From: Candidatus Daviesbacteria bacterium
Lineage (GTDB): Bacteria; Patescibacteriota; Microgenomatia; Daviesbacterales; UBA10151
Reading direction: 5' to 3'
Assembly (NCBI GenBank): GCA_016176465.1
Contig: JACOXD010000006.1
Coordinates: 135,878 to 169,313 of the forward strand
Length of the DNA stretch: 33,436 nt
Positions 17,355-26,218 of the stretch are shown piece after piece (the first letter of the stretch is position 1; every line of letters starts with the position of its first letter). Under the pieces are notes generated by a model, which saw only the letters and a list, made by a program, of their open reading frames with translations, ran no database searches and was not told the origin of the DNA. The translations under genes and the position numbers were made by a program.

Positions 17355-19420
17355 TTAAGGCGCAGTGAACTGATTATCTGATTAAAGGTAGCAATGGCTA
17401 AAGAATCAGCTGGGGAAACGTTAATGATTATAACTTTCTCATCTTTAAAAAGAAAAAATTGCAACTGCTCCCTAGTGCCTAGTGCCCTATCACTTTTCTC
17501 CCAAACTTTTACATAGGCATAATCAAAATTAGAAGTTTGAACTAAACCTTCATTAATAAGTTTTCCATAATCACTTTTCTCAGCTTTTATGAAATCTTCA
17601 GGTTTTTGAAAACTTGGCTTTATATCCTCACTAATTTCAATTTCAAGACCTTGATTTGGATCATTTAAAGTAACTGAATCATCTTTTTTAACTATTTCCC
17701 AATTAAATGGAAAAGAAAATATAAAACCTGAAGGAAGATTATAATCAATAAAGCTAATACCTGATTTAAAAAAAGCTGAGTTTGTTGATTCTATTATCAA
17801 ATCCTTGTTTTTAATTGCATTTTCAGCAGACTTTAAAGTCGGATTTATTTTTAAAGCATTAGAAAAATAGTTCATAGATTTTTCTATTTCTGCGTTTTCC
17901 AGATAAATTTCACCTAGCCCGTAGTGCACTTCAAAAAGGTTAGGTTCGGCTGCCAAGGCCTGGTTAAAATGAGCTATTGCAAGCTCGTCTTGATTTATCT
18001 CCTTATAGAGCCTTGCAGAATGGAAATTAGCTATTACATCAGAGGGAGACTGCTGGGCTAATTTAGCCCACAGGGCTAAAGAGTCCTTCCAATCTCTGTT
18101 CCTTAAAAAAGTCTTTGCGCTGTAAAATATAAGCACAACAACTAAAAAAATAATAATTGAAAAATGAACTATTTGTTTTACATCTTTATTCCATTTGTAG
18201 CTATACAAATATCCAACTAACCAAGCCAGTAAAATTACGTATCCAAAGGAGGCAATATAAATATACCTTTCCTGAAAAATTGTTCCCTGAGGGATAATGT
18301 GAAGCACCGGAAGTATGGATATAAAAAACCATCCTATGGAAAATGTAACAATAGGGTATTTTTTAAAACAATAGACGGCTAAAACTAAAGAAACTGATAT
18401 TAATGCAATTGAAAATAAAATCGCAGGTTCAAAAATAGATTGTTGAATAATGCGTTCTGGGTGAGATAAAGGATGATTCCAGGCGCTAATCCCACCCGGG
18501 AGCGTTGGATTTATTGATAAATTTAAAGGAAAAATAAGCCACTCAAAGTATCTTAAAATAACCTTGAGCATAGTAAGGAAAGTAAAATAGATACTCCCTC
18601 CCAAATACTCTCCCCTAACATTTATTTGCATAACTGCGAATCTGATGAATAAAAAGAAAAATGCTGAAATAAAATAAGGAGCATATTGAGGAATTTTTAA
18701 TTTCCAATTTTTAATTTTTAATTTGTTAAAACAGAAATCATATAAAATTATTAACAAAGGGAGGGTAAGTGTCATTTCTGAGTGATAAAAAGCTAAATTA
18801 GCAAAAATTATAGAAAAGATAAACGGTGTCATCCTGAGCGTATTCCTTGTCATCTTGATGGTTTTTTTTGTCATCCTGAGCGCAAGCGAAGGATCTAGAT
18901 TCTTCGTCTTCGCCTCAGAATGACAAGCATATAAATAAAGTAAAAATGATCCAAAAAAGAAAATATAAGCAATAATGTCAAAATTAGCAGTTAAATAATC
19001 TACAGCTTCAGTATGAACAGGATGGAGACCAAATAAAATTGCAGCAAGCATAGCTAAAAGGCCGTTTCTGAAAATTATTCTGCTAATAAAAAATATGAGT
19101 AAAGTTATACTTAAATGAACAACTAATGCTTGAAGATGATATAAAAAAGCATTTTCTCCACCAAAAAGGCTATAGCTTAATGCGTAAACAATGGCTCTAA
19201 CAGGCCTGTATGCTCCCCAATTCCCTGTAGGAATGGTGTCTCCTGCAATCATTTTAGGGATATTGACAAGATTTTGAGTAAGGGGCCAATTACTGATAAA
19301 AGTTTGGTCTTCAATAACAAACCCGTTTGCTAAGGTATTAGCATAAACCAGGAATGTAGCAATAATTATGATTAAAATTTGGATCTTTAAATCTTTAAGA
19401 TAATTTAAATACTGTTTCAT
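17336..19420 (-). CDS. TMTC-like GT-C O-glycosyltransferase with TPRs and C-terminal module
   Basis: This 694-residue protein matches the TMTC (GT105-like) plan. Helix 1 is followed by NGFVIEDQTFI (Glu37-Asp38, where the family usually has two Asp). Then come YRPVRAIVYAL, LFGLHPVHTEAV, FQERYIYIASFGY and FLRNRDWKD, then about three TPRs (~455-535) and a C-terminal module (~553-694) with LNDPNQGLEIEI, YGKLINEG and YVKVWE. TPRs and module should be extracytoplasmic. Repeat-derived residues occupy cytoplasmic loop A (~166-198), loop B (~232-244) and a turn of the module (~645-650). Its ATG overlaps the upstream stop by 4 nt. Dpm1-made polyprenyl-phosphate sugar is the likely donor. Confidence 0.8.
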   Translation of the reverse strand: MKQYLNYLKDLKIQILIIIIATFLVYANTLANGFVIEDQTFISNWPLTQNLVNIPKMIAGDTIPTGNWGAYRPVRAIVYALSYSLFGGENAFLYHLQALVVHLSITLLIFFISRIIFRNGLLAMLAAILFGLHPVHTEAVDYLTANFDIIAYIFFFGSFLLYLYACHSEAKTKNLDPSLALRMTKKTIKMTRNTLRMTPFIFSIIFANLAFYHSEMTLTLPLLIILYDFCFNKLKIKNWKLKIPQYAPYFISAFFFLFIRFAVMQINVRGEYLGGSIYFTFLTMLKVILRYFEWLIFPLNLSINPTLPGGISAWNHPLSHPERIIQQSIFEPAILFSIALISVSLVLAVYCFKKYPIVTFSIGWFFISILPVLHIIPQGTIFQERYIYIASFGYVILLAWLVGYLYSYKWNKDVKQIVHFSIIIFLVVVLIFYSAKTFLRNRDWKDSLALWAKLAQQSPSDVIANFHSARLYKEINQDELAIAHFNQALAAEPNLFEVHYGLGEIYLENAEIEKSMNYFSNALKINPTLKSAENAIKNKDLIIESTNSAFFKSGISFIDYNLPSGFIFSFPFNWEIVKKDDSVTLNDPNQGLEIEISEDIKPSFQKPEDFIKAEKSDYGKLINEGLVQTSNFDYAYVKVWEKSDRALGTREQLQFFLFKDEKVIIINVSPADSLAIATFNQIISSLRLNQNLSE
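17472..17487. repeat. Tandem 8-mer in the C-terminal module
   Basis: On the coding strand GGCACTAG repeats twice (GGCACTAGGCACTAGG) and encodes part of SDRALGTREQ between KVWE and QLQFFLF. A related sequence with GATAGGCAACAGG sits at the same place in the paralog at 19417-21681, so this is probably one diverging repeat family. Confidence 0.55.
18691..18725 (-). repeat. AT-rich 'KIKNWKLKI' repeat in loop B
   Basis: Tandem AATTTTTAATTTcC-like units encode KLKIKNWKLKI in the loop after the LPLLIILYD helix. The same type of sequence forms the start of the gene at 23161-24741 and is present in intergenic spacers at 24742-24835 and 31568-31679. The product is strongly basic, fitting a cytoplasmic loop. 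Confidence 0.6.
18827..18925 (-). repeat. Family 1 palindromic element with two extra half-arms (loop A)
   Basis: The full element spans 18869-18925 (57 nt). Read on the coding strand it starts TGTCATTCTGAG and ends CTCAGGATGACA, arms that pair with one G-T wobble, with inner arms GAAGAATCT and AGATCCTTC. Two further right-arm copies lie at 18849-18860 and 18827-18838. It is translated as CHSEAKTKNLDPSLALRMT followed by KMTRNTLRMT, in the cytoplasmic loop after helix 4. Confidence 0.9.
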
Positions 19421-21681
19421 GTAATTTTTAGTGAGGTTATTATACTCTCAAATTGAATCATCCTATCTGATGAGGCTGGATATACCACTACCTTAACTAG
19501 TTTAGTATTTTTAAAGAGAAAAAACTCCAATATTTGCTTAGTGCTTTGTGCCTGTTGCCTATCTTCCCAGACTCTAACATATGCTTTATCAAAATTAGGG
19601 ATTAATGCCTCACCTTGATTAATTAATTTCCCATATGAGTGCTTGTCATCCTGAAGCACAGCTGAAGGATCTAGTCTATTTAGATTCTTCTGGTCGACTG
19701 GACCATCAAAAATGACAAATAAATTACTATTTGGAGCTTCCAGAATAATGTGACTTCCTTCCTTCTTAAGACTCCACTTTGGAGGGTAGTTAAAGATTAT
19801 TCCTTCCTTATCTTGGTAAGTTCTCCAACCTGATGTTTTGACCAGGTTTTGACTTTCTCCCCTTTTAACTAATTCCAGTTCTAAATATTCTCCCTTATCG
19901 ATCGCTTTAAACATCATGTTTTTCTTTTTAAGAAAATTACTTTCATTAAAATCTCTTAAGCTATTAAGCATTACCCTTTCCCATAAAATTAATCTATATC
20001 CTTTATTTTTTAGATCAAGTAGGTTCTTAACTGTATCTTCTATAAAAATATTAGCGTGAAATGGGGTATTAAAACCTACTTGGGGAAAGTTGTAGCGGTA
20101 GTTGTAATAACCATCAATACTACTAATTAGAAATACTTTTTCATCCTTTTGATCAAAAAGTTTGGGAGAGCTATCAATTCGAAGATCCAGAGGATGAGTC
20201 TGGATAATTTGTCCTGTTGAGATTTTGTAGCGTACTTGATCAAGCTTATGCAAAAGAAAACGGGTAAAAGAAACTGAGGAAAAAACTATTAATAATGAGG
20301 CAACCAAGTATACTACCTTTTTAGATCGATAATTTTTGGCTAAGTAATTTAAGGAAATAAAAAGCATTAATATAAAAATGCCTGAGATATTTAAAAGGTT
20401 ATGATCAAGTGATGCTCCATAAAAATATAAAAGCTGGACCACCCCCAAACCTAAAAGAAGCAAATAAAGATTCCTTAAAGGATTATCTTTTTTTTCTTTG
20501 CTAACTAGACTTAAATATAGTCCAAAAATGGGCAAAATTACCCAAAATACAGATCTATTGGAGATTGGCTGGAAGTAAAGTCTTAAGTGTTGATAAAGTT
20601 GTGCTTGCTGGGAAAAAAGACTGCCAAATAAAGAAAATCTTAATAAAAAACTTAAAAGAATTGGCAAAAACATGATTGCAGATTTAAGCTGAAATTTTTT
20701 TCTCTCCTTAACCATTATCCAAATCACCATAATCAAATAAACTGCCAAATAAATCGCTCCAAAAAAGTTGTCCAATAAGTAAACCAATGCAAAGCTAAAA
20801 GAGGTAATCAAAGATAATAAACCAAATCTGTAAACTATAATTAAAAGCGGTACCCAAACCTCAAGACGAAGTGGTGTTACCTCAACAATAGCATTAGGAT
20901 CATGCTTGATGACAAAAAATCGGAAAGCTATAAGTGTAACCATGAATAAAAAAAGTAAGAATCTATCTTTAATCAGTTTTGAGGCTAAATAAAAATAAAA
21001 CCCATACCAAACAATAAAAATTGCCCCAAAAATAAGGTGCATTTGGGTTAATTGAAGTTTTAATTTAAGCAACAGTGTAAAAAGAAGGGTTAATGGCATA
21101 CCATATGAGATTTGGAATGAGTTTAGACTCTCACCTTGGATCAGCTTTAATGTTGGAGCAATAATGAAGCTGTAGCTAAAAGGCGCTGCCAAATCCATTG
21201 ATAAAAAAACCAAACCGGCAAAGAGAACCCAAAGTAATACAAATATTAGAGTATTAATAGGTTTAGATTTTTTAAATTTAAAGAAAAGATAACTAATATA
21301 GAGAAGGCTTAAAGTTGCAACAATGAGTATAAAATTTAACCAAGGGTCTCTAGAAAAACTAAATATCTCAGAACGGGTTCTAATGATAATTAAAATTAAA
21401 GGTATTAGTAACATAATTTGGACCAATCTATTGGAAAACCAGGCCATTTTTTTCAGCAGTAAATATACTAACCCCAAATAAATAATCATCCCAAAGAACA
21501 TAAAATAAGCCTCTATCCCCTCTGATGGAGATAAGTGAGATCTAAGCCAAGGGGTTATTTTGTTTTCATCAACCGGAGGATATAGAAAGTGGACCTGATT
21601 ATAAAAAAGCATAAATAGCAGATAAAATATTGTGGTAGCTAGAGAAACAACGGCTAGAACTGGAAGAATTTTAGTCTTCAT
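19417..21681 (-). CDS. GT-C-like polytopic membrane protein with shared C-terminal module
   Basis: This 754-residue protein has about 13-15 membrane helices (to ~490) but no TMTC, PMT or DUF2723 motif that I can recognise. The first outside loop (YPPVDENKITPWLRSHLSPS) is acidic and could hold a catalytic residue. There are no TPRs. After a soluble region of ~110 residues it ends in the same module as the TMTC-like proteins (from GWRTYQDKEGIIFNYPPKWS; YGKLINQGEALIPNFDKAYV; VWE; LEFFLFKNTKLVKVVVYP). Family 1 repeat sequence encodes ~655-679 within that module. It overlaps genes on both sides by 4 nt. A glycosyltransferase role is inferred from company and architecture only. Confidence 0.6.
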   Translation of the reverse strand: MKTKILPVLAVVSLATTIFYLLFMLFYNQVHFLYPPVDENKITPWLRSHLSPSEGIEAYFMFFGMIIYLGLVYLLLKKMAWFSNRLVQIMLLIPLILIIIRTRSEIFSFSRDPWLNFILIVATLSLLYISYLFFKFKKSKPINTLIFVLLWVLFAGLVFLSMDLAAPFSYSFIIAPTLKLIQGESLNSFQISYGMPLTLLFTLLLKLKLQLTQMHLIFGAIFIVWYGFYFYLASKLIKDRFLLFLFMVTLIAFRFFVIKHDPNAIVEVTPLRLEVWVPLLIIVYRFGLLSLITSFSFALVYLLDNFFGAIYLAVYLIMVIWIMVKERKKFQLKSAIMFLPILLSFLLRFSLFGSLFSQQAQLYQHLRLYFQPISNRSVFWVILPIFGLYLSLVSKEKKDNPLRNLYLLLLGLGVVQLLYFYGASLDHNLLNISGIFILMLFISLNYLAKNYRSKKVVYLVASLLIVFSSVSFTRFLLHKLDQVRYKISTGQIIQTHPLDLRIDSSPKLFDQKDEKVFLISSIDGYYNYRYNFPQVGFNTPFHANIFIEDTVKNLLDLKNKGYRLILWERVMLNSLRDFNESNFLKKKNMMFKAIDKGEYLELELVKRGESQNLVKTSGWRTYQDKEGIIFNYPPKWSLKKEGSHIILEAPNSNLFVIFDGPVDQKNLNRLDPSAVLQDDKHSYGKLINQGEALIPNFDKAYVRVWEDRQQAQSTKQILEFFLFKNTKLVKVVVYPASSDRMIQFESIITSLKIT
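19538..19563. repeat. GATAGGCAACAGG-type repeat in the C-terminal module
   Basis: The coding strand carries GATAGGCAACAGG followed by CACAAAGCACTAAG, encoding DRQQAQSTKQ between RVWE and ILEFFLF. The same 13-mer GATAGGCAACAGG occurs inside the unrelated aminotransferase gene at 26520-26532, so this is a dispersed repeat and not ordinary coding sequence. Confidence 0.6.
19644..19717 (-). repeat. Family 1 palindromic element, diverged, in the C-terminal module
   Basis: This 74-nt copy has the left arm TGTCAT, inner AAGAATCT and AGATCCTTC, and right end CTTCAGGATGACA on the coding strand. It is translated as VIFDGPVDQKNLNRLDPS then AVLQDD, an acidic product. The site corresponds to that of the copies at 29951-30027 and 31955-32019. 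Confidence 0.8.
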
Positions 21682-23183
21682 AAATCATCCCTCCAACAAT
21701 CAAGTGATAATGGAACAATTTGGTTTTTATTAAAATCGTAAATTTTAACTTGATGGCAATACAAATTATTCCAGAGGCAGGATCCTGCAACGGCCGGGTA
21801 AATTAGGTTATATCCAAACCTTTGACACTTAGCGGGTTTTCCTTTCTCATCAGCACAAATTAGTGATAAGTCCTCTTTATGAACTTGAGCAATAAAGTTA
21901 TTTAGAGATTTTTGAGGGGTTTTATCAGTATAAAACCAGGCTCCCTCACGATAATTACTTGGTTGCTTCAAGTATTGAAAATTAGCAGGGAGAGCTAATA
22001 GATGATGAACTAAAAGTAAAGACAAAATCCCTATTAATGTAAATTTAAGGTGTTTATTAATCTTTTTTTCAGCTACTAGGTAACAAAAACTAAATACAAA
22101 AAGAATATAAAATATCGCTAAAACGCTTGTTGCTCTCCTTATCCCTCCTATTGTGCCAGTTAAACTGGTAAAGATAATATTGGTAAAAAAATAAATTAAA
22201 AGTAATCCTAAAATTAGGCTCGTGTTTTTCTTTTTTAGGAAAAAATAACCACAAATTAATAAAACAGCTATAACAGGAATTATTGGATAAATTGATGAAA
22301 ACTCTACCTCGGCAAGTTCAAAATAATAACTTGAAGGTAAATAAAATAAATCTTTAAGAGTAGTTAATAAATTATCCCAAATAATACTTAAATCTAAATT
22401 TACTCCCCCATTCCCTCTAAATAATCCGGAGTTATTGCGAGGATCATATAAAAGCATCGACTTATTTTTAACAAATAAGATTCCTAAAATTAAAGGGGTG
22501 AGGAAAGCTATTAAGTTAACTAGCACAAGCCTTAAAATAATTCCTTTTTTGCCTGCCTTAGCTTTTTGTTGTCTATAAATAAATAAGCATAGCTTTTCTA
22601 CGAATAAAAACAAAAGTATTGGCAGATAAGAGAGAAAAGTAGGATATGACATCCAAGCAATCATGGCTATTAGCCAGAGTAAAACTTGCTTAAAGTAGTC
22701 AAATGGCTGATTGTTAAATTTAAGCCTTAATACAAGATATAAACAAATTGGAAAATAAACTAAATCCATCCCAAAATGAATGCTTAGAGAGTTAAAGTAA
22801 AGTAAGGTTGGAGACAAACCAATGATTAAAAGAGGAAACCAGGCTGCCCTCTCCCCCAAATACTTTTTCAAGATCGCTGCCAAACAAAAAAGTGAAATTG
22901 CAATCAAAAATAGCTTATAAATTTTAATAACAGCCAGATTAAACCCAAAAATGTTATAAACAAACATTAACTGGTAATACCAACCAATATTTGTAGTAAT
23001 CCCACTGCAGACATTTCCTTTTTGCAGCCAATAGACATTGCTAACAGATTCAGTCAACTCTTCCTGGCGGATATGGATTAAAGATTGATTGATGTAAATT
23101 AACTGAACCAGGACTAAAAAAATTGGGATCAACCAATATAACTTTTTACTTATATCCCCTTTATTCTTCCTTAGAATTCTCAT
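21678..23183 (-). CDS. PMT-like GT-C membrane protein with cysteine-rich tail
   Basis: This 501-residue protein has about ten membrane helices. The first outside loop contains RQEELTESVSNVYWLQKG (Glu41, Glu42), placed like the DE motif of PMT-type enzymes. FGMDLVYFPICLYLVL resembles the second acidic motif after helix 4. The C-terminal ~70 residues have five cysteines (ICADE, KCQ, SCLW, YCHQ, DCWRDDL), and one more lies in the first loop (NVCSG). All are predicted outside, where they could form disulfides, while neighbouring proteins have few cysteines. The 23-nt overlap with the upstream gene and 4-nt overlap downstream indicate one transcript. Donor and acceptor unknown. Confidence 0.65.
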   Translation of the reverse strand: MRILRKNKGDISKKLYWLIPIFLVLVQLIYINQSLIHIRQEELTESVSNVYWLQKGNVCSGITTNIGWYYQLMFVYNIFGFNLAVIKIYKLFLIAISLFCLAAILKKYLGERAAWFPLLIIGLSPTLLYFNSLSIHFGMDLVYFPICLYLVLRLKFNNQPFDYFKQVLLWLIAMIAWMSYPTFLSYLPILLFLFVEKLCLFIYRQQKAKAGKKGIILRLVLVNLIAFLTPLILGILFVKNKSMLLYDPRNNSGLFRGNGGVNLDLSIIWDNLLTTLKDLFYLPSSYYFELAEVEFSSIYPIIPVIAVLLICGYFFLKKKNTSLILGLLLIYFFTNIIFTSLTGTIGGIRRATSVLAIFYILFVFSFCYLVAEKKINKHLKFTLIGILSLLLVHHLLALPANFQYLKQPSNYREGAWFYTDKTPQKSLNNFIAQVHKEDLSLICADEKGKPAKCQRFGYNLIYPAVAGSCLWNNLYCHQVKIYDFNKNQIVPLSLDCWRDDL

Positions 23184-24741
23184 TTCTGTATAAGCTTTCC
23201 AGCCTTTCTTTCGCCGGCTGATAAGTTGGATTTAATTCAAAAGCTTTCTTATACTCTTCTATTGCCTTTTCTTTAAATCCCAAGGTTGTATAGGTATTTC
23301 CTAAATTAAAATGAGCAGCCCAAAAATTTGGGTTAGCTGAGATAGACTTTAAATAGGCACGCGACGCCTCATTATAGAGACCTTTCTGCGAATATCGAAC
23401 CCCTAAGTTGTAGTGCTGTAAGTAATTATAAGGCGAGGAATCAGAAATACTTTTATTTAAAGCTATATCATCTCTCCAGTCTTTATTTCGGGCATGAACT
23501 TTCCAGACATAAGATAACAACATAGTAGTCAATACTATTAGTAAGAATGTGTTTATCAATTTATTTTTTTTATATCTATTTAGAAAAGTTATAAATAGCC
23601 ATGCAAGCATTAAGCAAAAAGCAAATGAGGCTAGATAGATATACCTTTCTTGCATAATCACTCCTGTTTGGAGAATATTGGCAAAAGGCAGGAAAGTTAA
23701 GAAAAACCAAGTCAGCGAAAATGAGATCAGCGGGAGGCTACGATAAAATCTAAAGACTAAAAAAATCAGGCTAACAATCACCAAAAGATAAAAAAGATTG
23801 TTGACATCAAAGAAAGACTGATTAGCTAGTATTCTATTTAAATCCGCTCTTTCAATATGGGCGTAGATCCCTCCTTCAACTCTAGGCTCAAGAGAGAGGT
23901 TAAGGGGAAAAATTAGCAGGTAGATATATTTTATAAAAGCTTTGATCATAACTAAAAAAGTAAAATAACCATTATCACCCAAAGCACTATTCCTGGTAGT
24001 TATATGAACCAAAAACAATCTGACATAAAGATAAATTAATAAAGGCACAAAATAACCTAAATAAATTAGACTTGTCTTTGAGAGAAATTTTGATAGCTCT
24101 TTTTTTCTGAATAAAAGATCATAGGTAATAATTAAAAAAGGTAAAATTAAAGTTGCTTCATAGGTAAAGAAAGCCAAAGTAGAGAAGAAAATAGAAAAAA
24201 ATAAAAAGATTGTTGATTTTTTAAGAGTGTACTTAAGGTAGAGTAAAAACGATCCCAGCAAAAAAGTGATTCCCATACTATCAAAACTGGCTGTTATAAA
24301 TGTCACAGCTTCAGTGTGAATTGGGTGAAGGGCAAAAAGTAATGCTGTTATAAAGGGTAAAAATCTAAGCTTGGATATATTTTTAACTATTAAATAGAAA
24401 AATAAAGTATTAGCAAGATGAATTAGAATCGATAAGAGATGATAACCAAAAGGGTGTTCTCCAAAAAATTGATAAGCAAAGGCCATAAGAGATGTTCTTA
24501 CTGGTCTATAACCTATGTGGGAAGTGTTTGCAGGTAAACCCTCAGCGGTAAATAATTTAGGGAGATTTCCAAGGTCTTGAAGCATCTCCCATTCTAGAAA
24601 AAAAGTTCTATCATCTATTACAAACTCATTTTGAAAGATGTTAGAGTAAGACAGAAAAGTTAAAAAAGCTATAATTGCTAGTTGGATTTTGGTTTGCTTA
24701 ATTTGTCTAATAATTTTTAATTTTAAATTTTTAATTTTCAT
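23161..24741 (-). CDS. TMTC-like GT-C O-glycosyltransferase with TPRs
   Basis: This 526-residue TMTC-like protein has NEFVIDDRTFF (Asp43, Asp44), YRPVRTSLMAF, LFALHPIHTEAV, MQERYIYLASFAF and HARNKDWRDD. Two to three TPRs (~430-515) follow the last helix. It lacks the C-terminal module and ends RNENSKEE after the TPRs. Loops A and B are short here (KYTLKKS; FRKKELSKFLSK) and free of repeats, so this paralog shows the unfilled state. Its N-terminus is unusual: MKIKNLKLKI comes from an AT-rich repeat that contains the start codon. The next in-frame Met is far inside, so this start is best supported. It overlaps the next gene by 23 nt. Confidence 0.82.
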   Translation of the reverse strand: MKIKNLKLKIIRQIKQTKIQLAIIAFLTFLSYSNIFQNEFVIDDRTFFLEWEMLQDLGNLPKLFTAEGLPANTSHIGYRPVRTSLMAFAYQFFGEHPFGYHLLSILIHLANTLFFYLIVKNISKLRFLPFITALLFALHPIHTEAVTFITASFDSMGITFLLGSFLLYLKYTLKKSTIFLFFSIFFSTLAFFTYEATLILPFLIITYDLLFRKKELSKFLSKTSLIYLGYFVPLLIYLYVRLFLVHITTRNSALGDNGYFTFLVMIKAFIKYIYLLIFPLNLSLEPRVEGGIYAHIERADLNRILANQSFFDVNNLFYLLVIVSLIFLVFRFYRSLPLISFSLTWFFLTFLPFANILQTGVIMQERYIYLASFAFCLMLAWLFITFLNRYKKNKLINTFLLIVLTTMLLSYVWKVHARNKDWRDDIALNKSISDSSPYNYLQHYNLGVRYSQKGLYNEASRAYLKSISANPNFWAAHFNLGNTYTTLGFKEKAIEEYKKAFELNPTYQPAKERLESLYRNENSKEE

Positions 24742-24835
24742 TGAATTTTTAATATTTTAATGCTTGAAAATTTAATTATTGATATTTGATTGTAAATTGA
24801 AAATTGTTATTTGAAAATTGATTTATTGATATTAT
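24711..24835. repeat. AT-rich repeat tract spanning a start codon and the spacer upstream
   Basis: From 24711 to 24741 the tract encodes MKIKNLKLKI and includes the ATG. It continues through the 108-nt spacer as TTGAAAATT/ATTGTAAATTGA units. The stretch around 24789-24820 closely matches 31649-31680 (ATTGTAAATTGA.AATTGTTA.TTGAAAATT). It is the only sequence between the acetyltransferase stop and this gene, so any promoter would have to lie in it. Confidence 0.6.
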
Positions 24836-24841
24836 GCGCAT

Positions 24842-24870
24842 CATACATACTACATGCTACTTACTACTTT
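24842..24870. repeat. TACTACATGCTACTTACTAC low-complexity tract at a gene end
   Basis: Short TAC/ATG/CTAC units run across the stop codon of the acetyltransferase gene and supply its last few codons. A small ATGCGCAT palindrome lies just left of it (24834-24841). It is not present elsewhere in this window. Confidence 0.45.
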
Positions 24871-25446
24871 TTCTAACACCCAGGAATCCACAAGTTGAAA
24901 CTTACTTCTAAAGCCCATCTTGTTATAAAATCCCAAAGCTTGTTGATTTTCTAGAAGCGTATCCACCATAATCAGCTTTATTTTTTCTCTACTTAGGTCT
25001 CGAATTAATCTCACTAGAAGTTGCCTACCTATTCCTTTTCTTTGGAAAGATTTATCCACTGCTAAGGTCAAAATAGCAATAAAAGGGTTAAATGTTAGTG
25101 ATTTAGTTTCAAATTGTGAGCTAAACCGGTAGTGATTGTAAAGCTCCTTAATTCCCAACTTACCTAAAAAAATAGCCTTTAAAGTATCTATAAAAACCTC
25201 CGGTGAGTAAATTTTATTTAAAAGTTTTTTTGTGTTTGGATAATTTCTGGTCGCAACGAGTATCCCTACTATTTTTCCATCCAACTCTGCAACCAGGCTA
25301 ATATTATCTTTAGGATTAGAAAGTAATAAATTGTAGAATTTAATTAGAAATCTCTTACCAATTTTTGAGCCTGGACCTGGTATGGTTTTTTTGTGAATTA
25401 GGGAAACTGCCTCAATATCCAACCTTCTCATTTCTCTAATAATCAT
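24850..25446 (-). CDS. GNAT-family N-acetyltransferase
   Basis: This 198-residue cytoplasmic protein should transfer an acetyl group from acetyl-CoA to an amine. The CoA-binding motif is SFQRKGIGRQLLVRL (Gln135-Gly140 within the R/Q-x-x-G-x-G pattern), followed by VDTLLENQQALGFYNKMGF, the usual motif B with the Tyr general-acid region. Beside an aminotransferase, a plausible substrate is an amino sugar on a nucleotide, but this is inference. It overlaps the Dpm1-like gene by 4 nt. The last residues VVSSM and the stop are encoded by a low-complexity tract (GTAGTAAGTAGCATGTAG), suggesting a repeat replaced the original end of the gene. Confidence 0.85.
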   Translation of the reverse strand: MIIREMRRLDIEAVSLIHKKTIPGPGSKIGKRFLIKFYNLLLSNPKDNISLVAELDGKIVGILVATRNYPNTKKLLNKIYSPEVFIDTLKAIFLGKLGIKELYNHYRFSSQFETKSLTFNPFIAILTLAVDKSFQRKGIGRQLLVRLIRDLSREKIKLIMVDTLLENQQALGFYNKMGFRSKFQLVDSWVLEKVVSSM

Positions 25447-26195
25447 GGGAATTTTTTTAAAATATACCTTTCATAAAGAAGTCTAAAGGTCAGAAAAATA
25501 TATTTAATTCCCCTTTTAGAGTATTGCCATAAATTTGAGCCTGTTTTAGATTCTCCTTTGCGTCTTGGTAAACAAACATAAGGCAACTCGATAACCGTAA
25601 ATTTAAAGATAAAAGCTTTATATATAAAATCTATAAAATACTCTCCATAATCTCCCCGCAAAGTTATTTTATTAAAAACTTCTCTTTTAGCTGCCACAAA
25701 ACCACTGGTGTAATCTCTAAAATGCCTACCAAGCAGAAATTGTATTGTGAAGTTCATTAATCTACTAAGAACTATTGCAGCCAGAGAATCTTTTTTCCCC
25801 GCTTTTTTAATCTTTCCACCTTTTATGAATCTTGATCCTACTGCTATATCAAAACCTTCTTCTGTTTTTTTTATCAGGAGATTTAGAATTTTAGGAGGCA
25901 TTGAAAAATCTGCATCCATCCAGGCAACTGTGTCTCCTTTTGAGGCTTTAATACCATCTTTTAGACTGTTTGTTAATCCTCTATTTTTCTTGCGCAAAAT
26001 TACCTTAATTGATCTTTTATTATTTCTTTTGATATATTTGTTAACTTCATCACTAGTGCCATCAGGAGAGCTGTCATCAACAACTATAATTTCATTTTTA
26101 AATTTCACCTCTTTCTCTAAAGTCTTAATAAGAGAAATTATATTATCTTTTTCATTAAAAGTAGGAAGAATAATTGAGACTAATTTAACATTCAT
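25443..26195 (-). CDS. Polyprenyl-phosphate sugar synthase (Dpm1-like GT2)
   Basis: This 250-residue GT-A enzyme should transfer a sugar, probably mannose or a similar hexose, from an NDP-sugar to polyprenyl phosphate. It shows VSIILPTFNEKDNI at the N-terminus, IIVVDDSSPDGTSDE (Asp40, Asp41, Asp45), the DxD motif WMDADFSMPP (Asp94, Asp96), and SGFVAAKREVF with RRKGESKTG, all typical of dolichyl-phosphate mannose synthases. It has no C-terminal membrane helices, like the soluble Dpm1 class. Its product is the donor class used by TMTC, PMT and other GT-C enzymes, making it the likely supplier for the cluster. It overlaps the acetyltransferase gene by 4 nt. Confidence 0.9.
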   Translation of the reverse strand: MNVKLVSIILPTFNEKDNIISLIKTLEKEVKFKNEIIVVDDSSPDGTSDEVNKYIKRNNKRSIKVILRKKNRGLTNSLKDGIKASKGDTVAWMDADFSMPPKILNLLIKKTEEGFDIAVGSRFIKGGKIKKAGKKDSLAAIVLSRLMNFTIQFLLGRHFRDYTSGFVAAKREVFNKITLRGDYGEYFIDFIYKAFIFKFTVIELPYVCLPRRKGESKTGSNLWQYSKRGIKYIFLTFRLLYERYILKKFP

Positions 26196-26218
26196 AAGTT
26201 ACAAAATCTCATGGCTAG

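Noticed and set aside
18869-18925. Classical MITE or insertion sequence with target-site duplication
   Set aside because: Sizes of 57-77 nt are small, no flanking direct duplications stood out, and no transposase is in the window. A transposase acting from elsewhere is not excluded.
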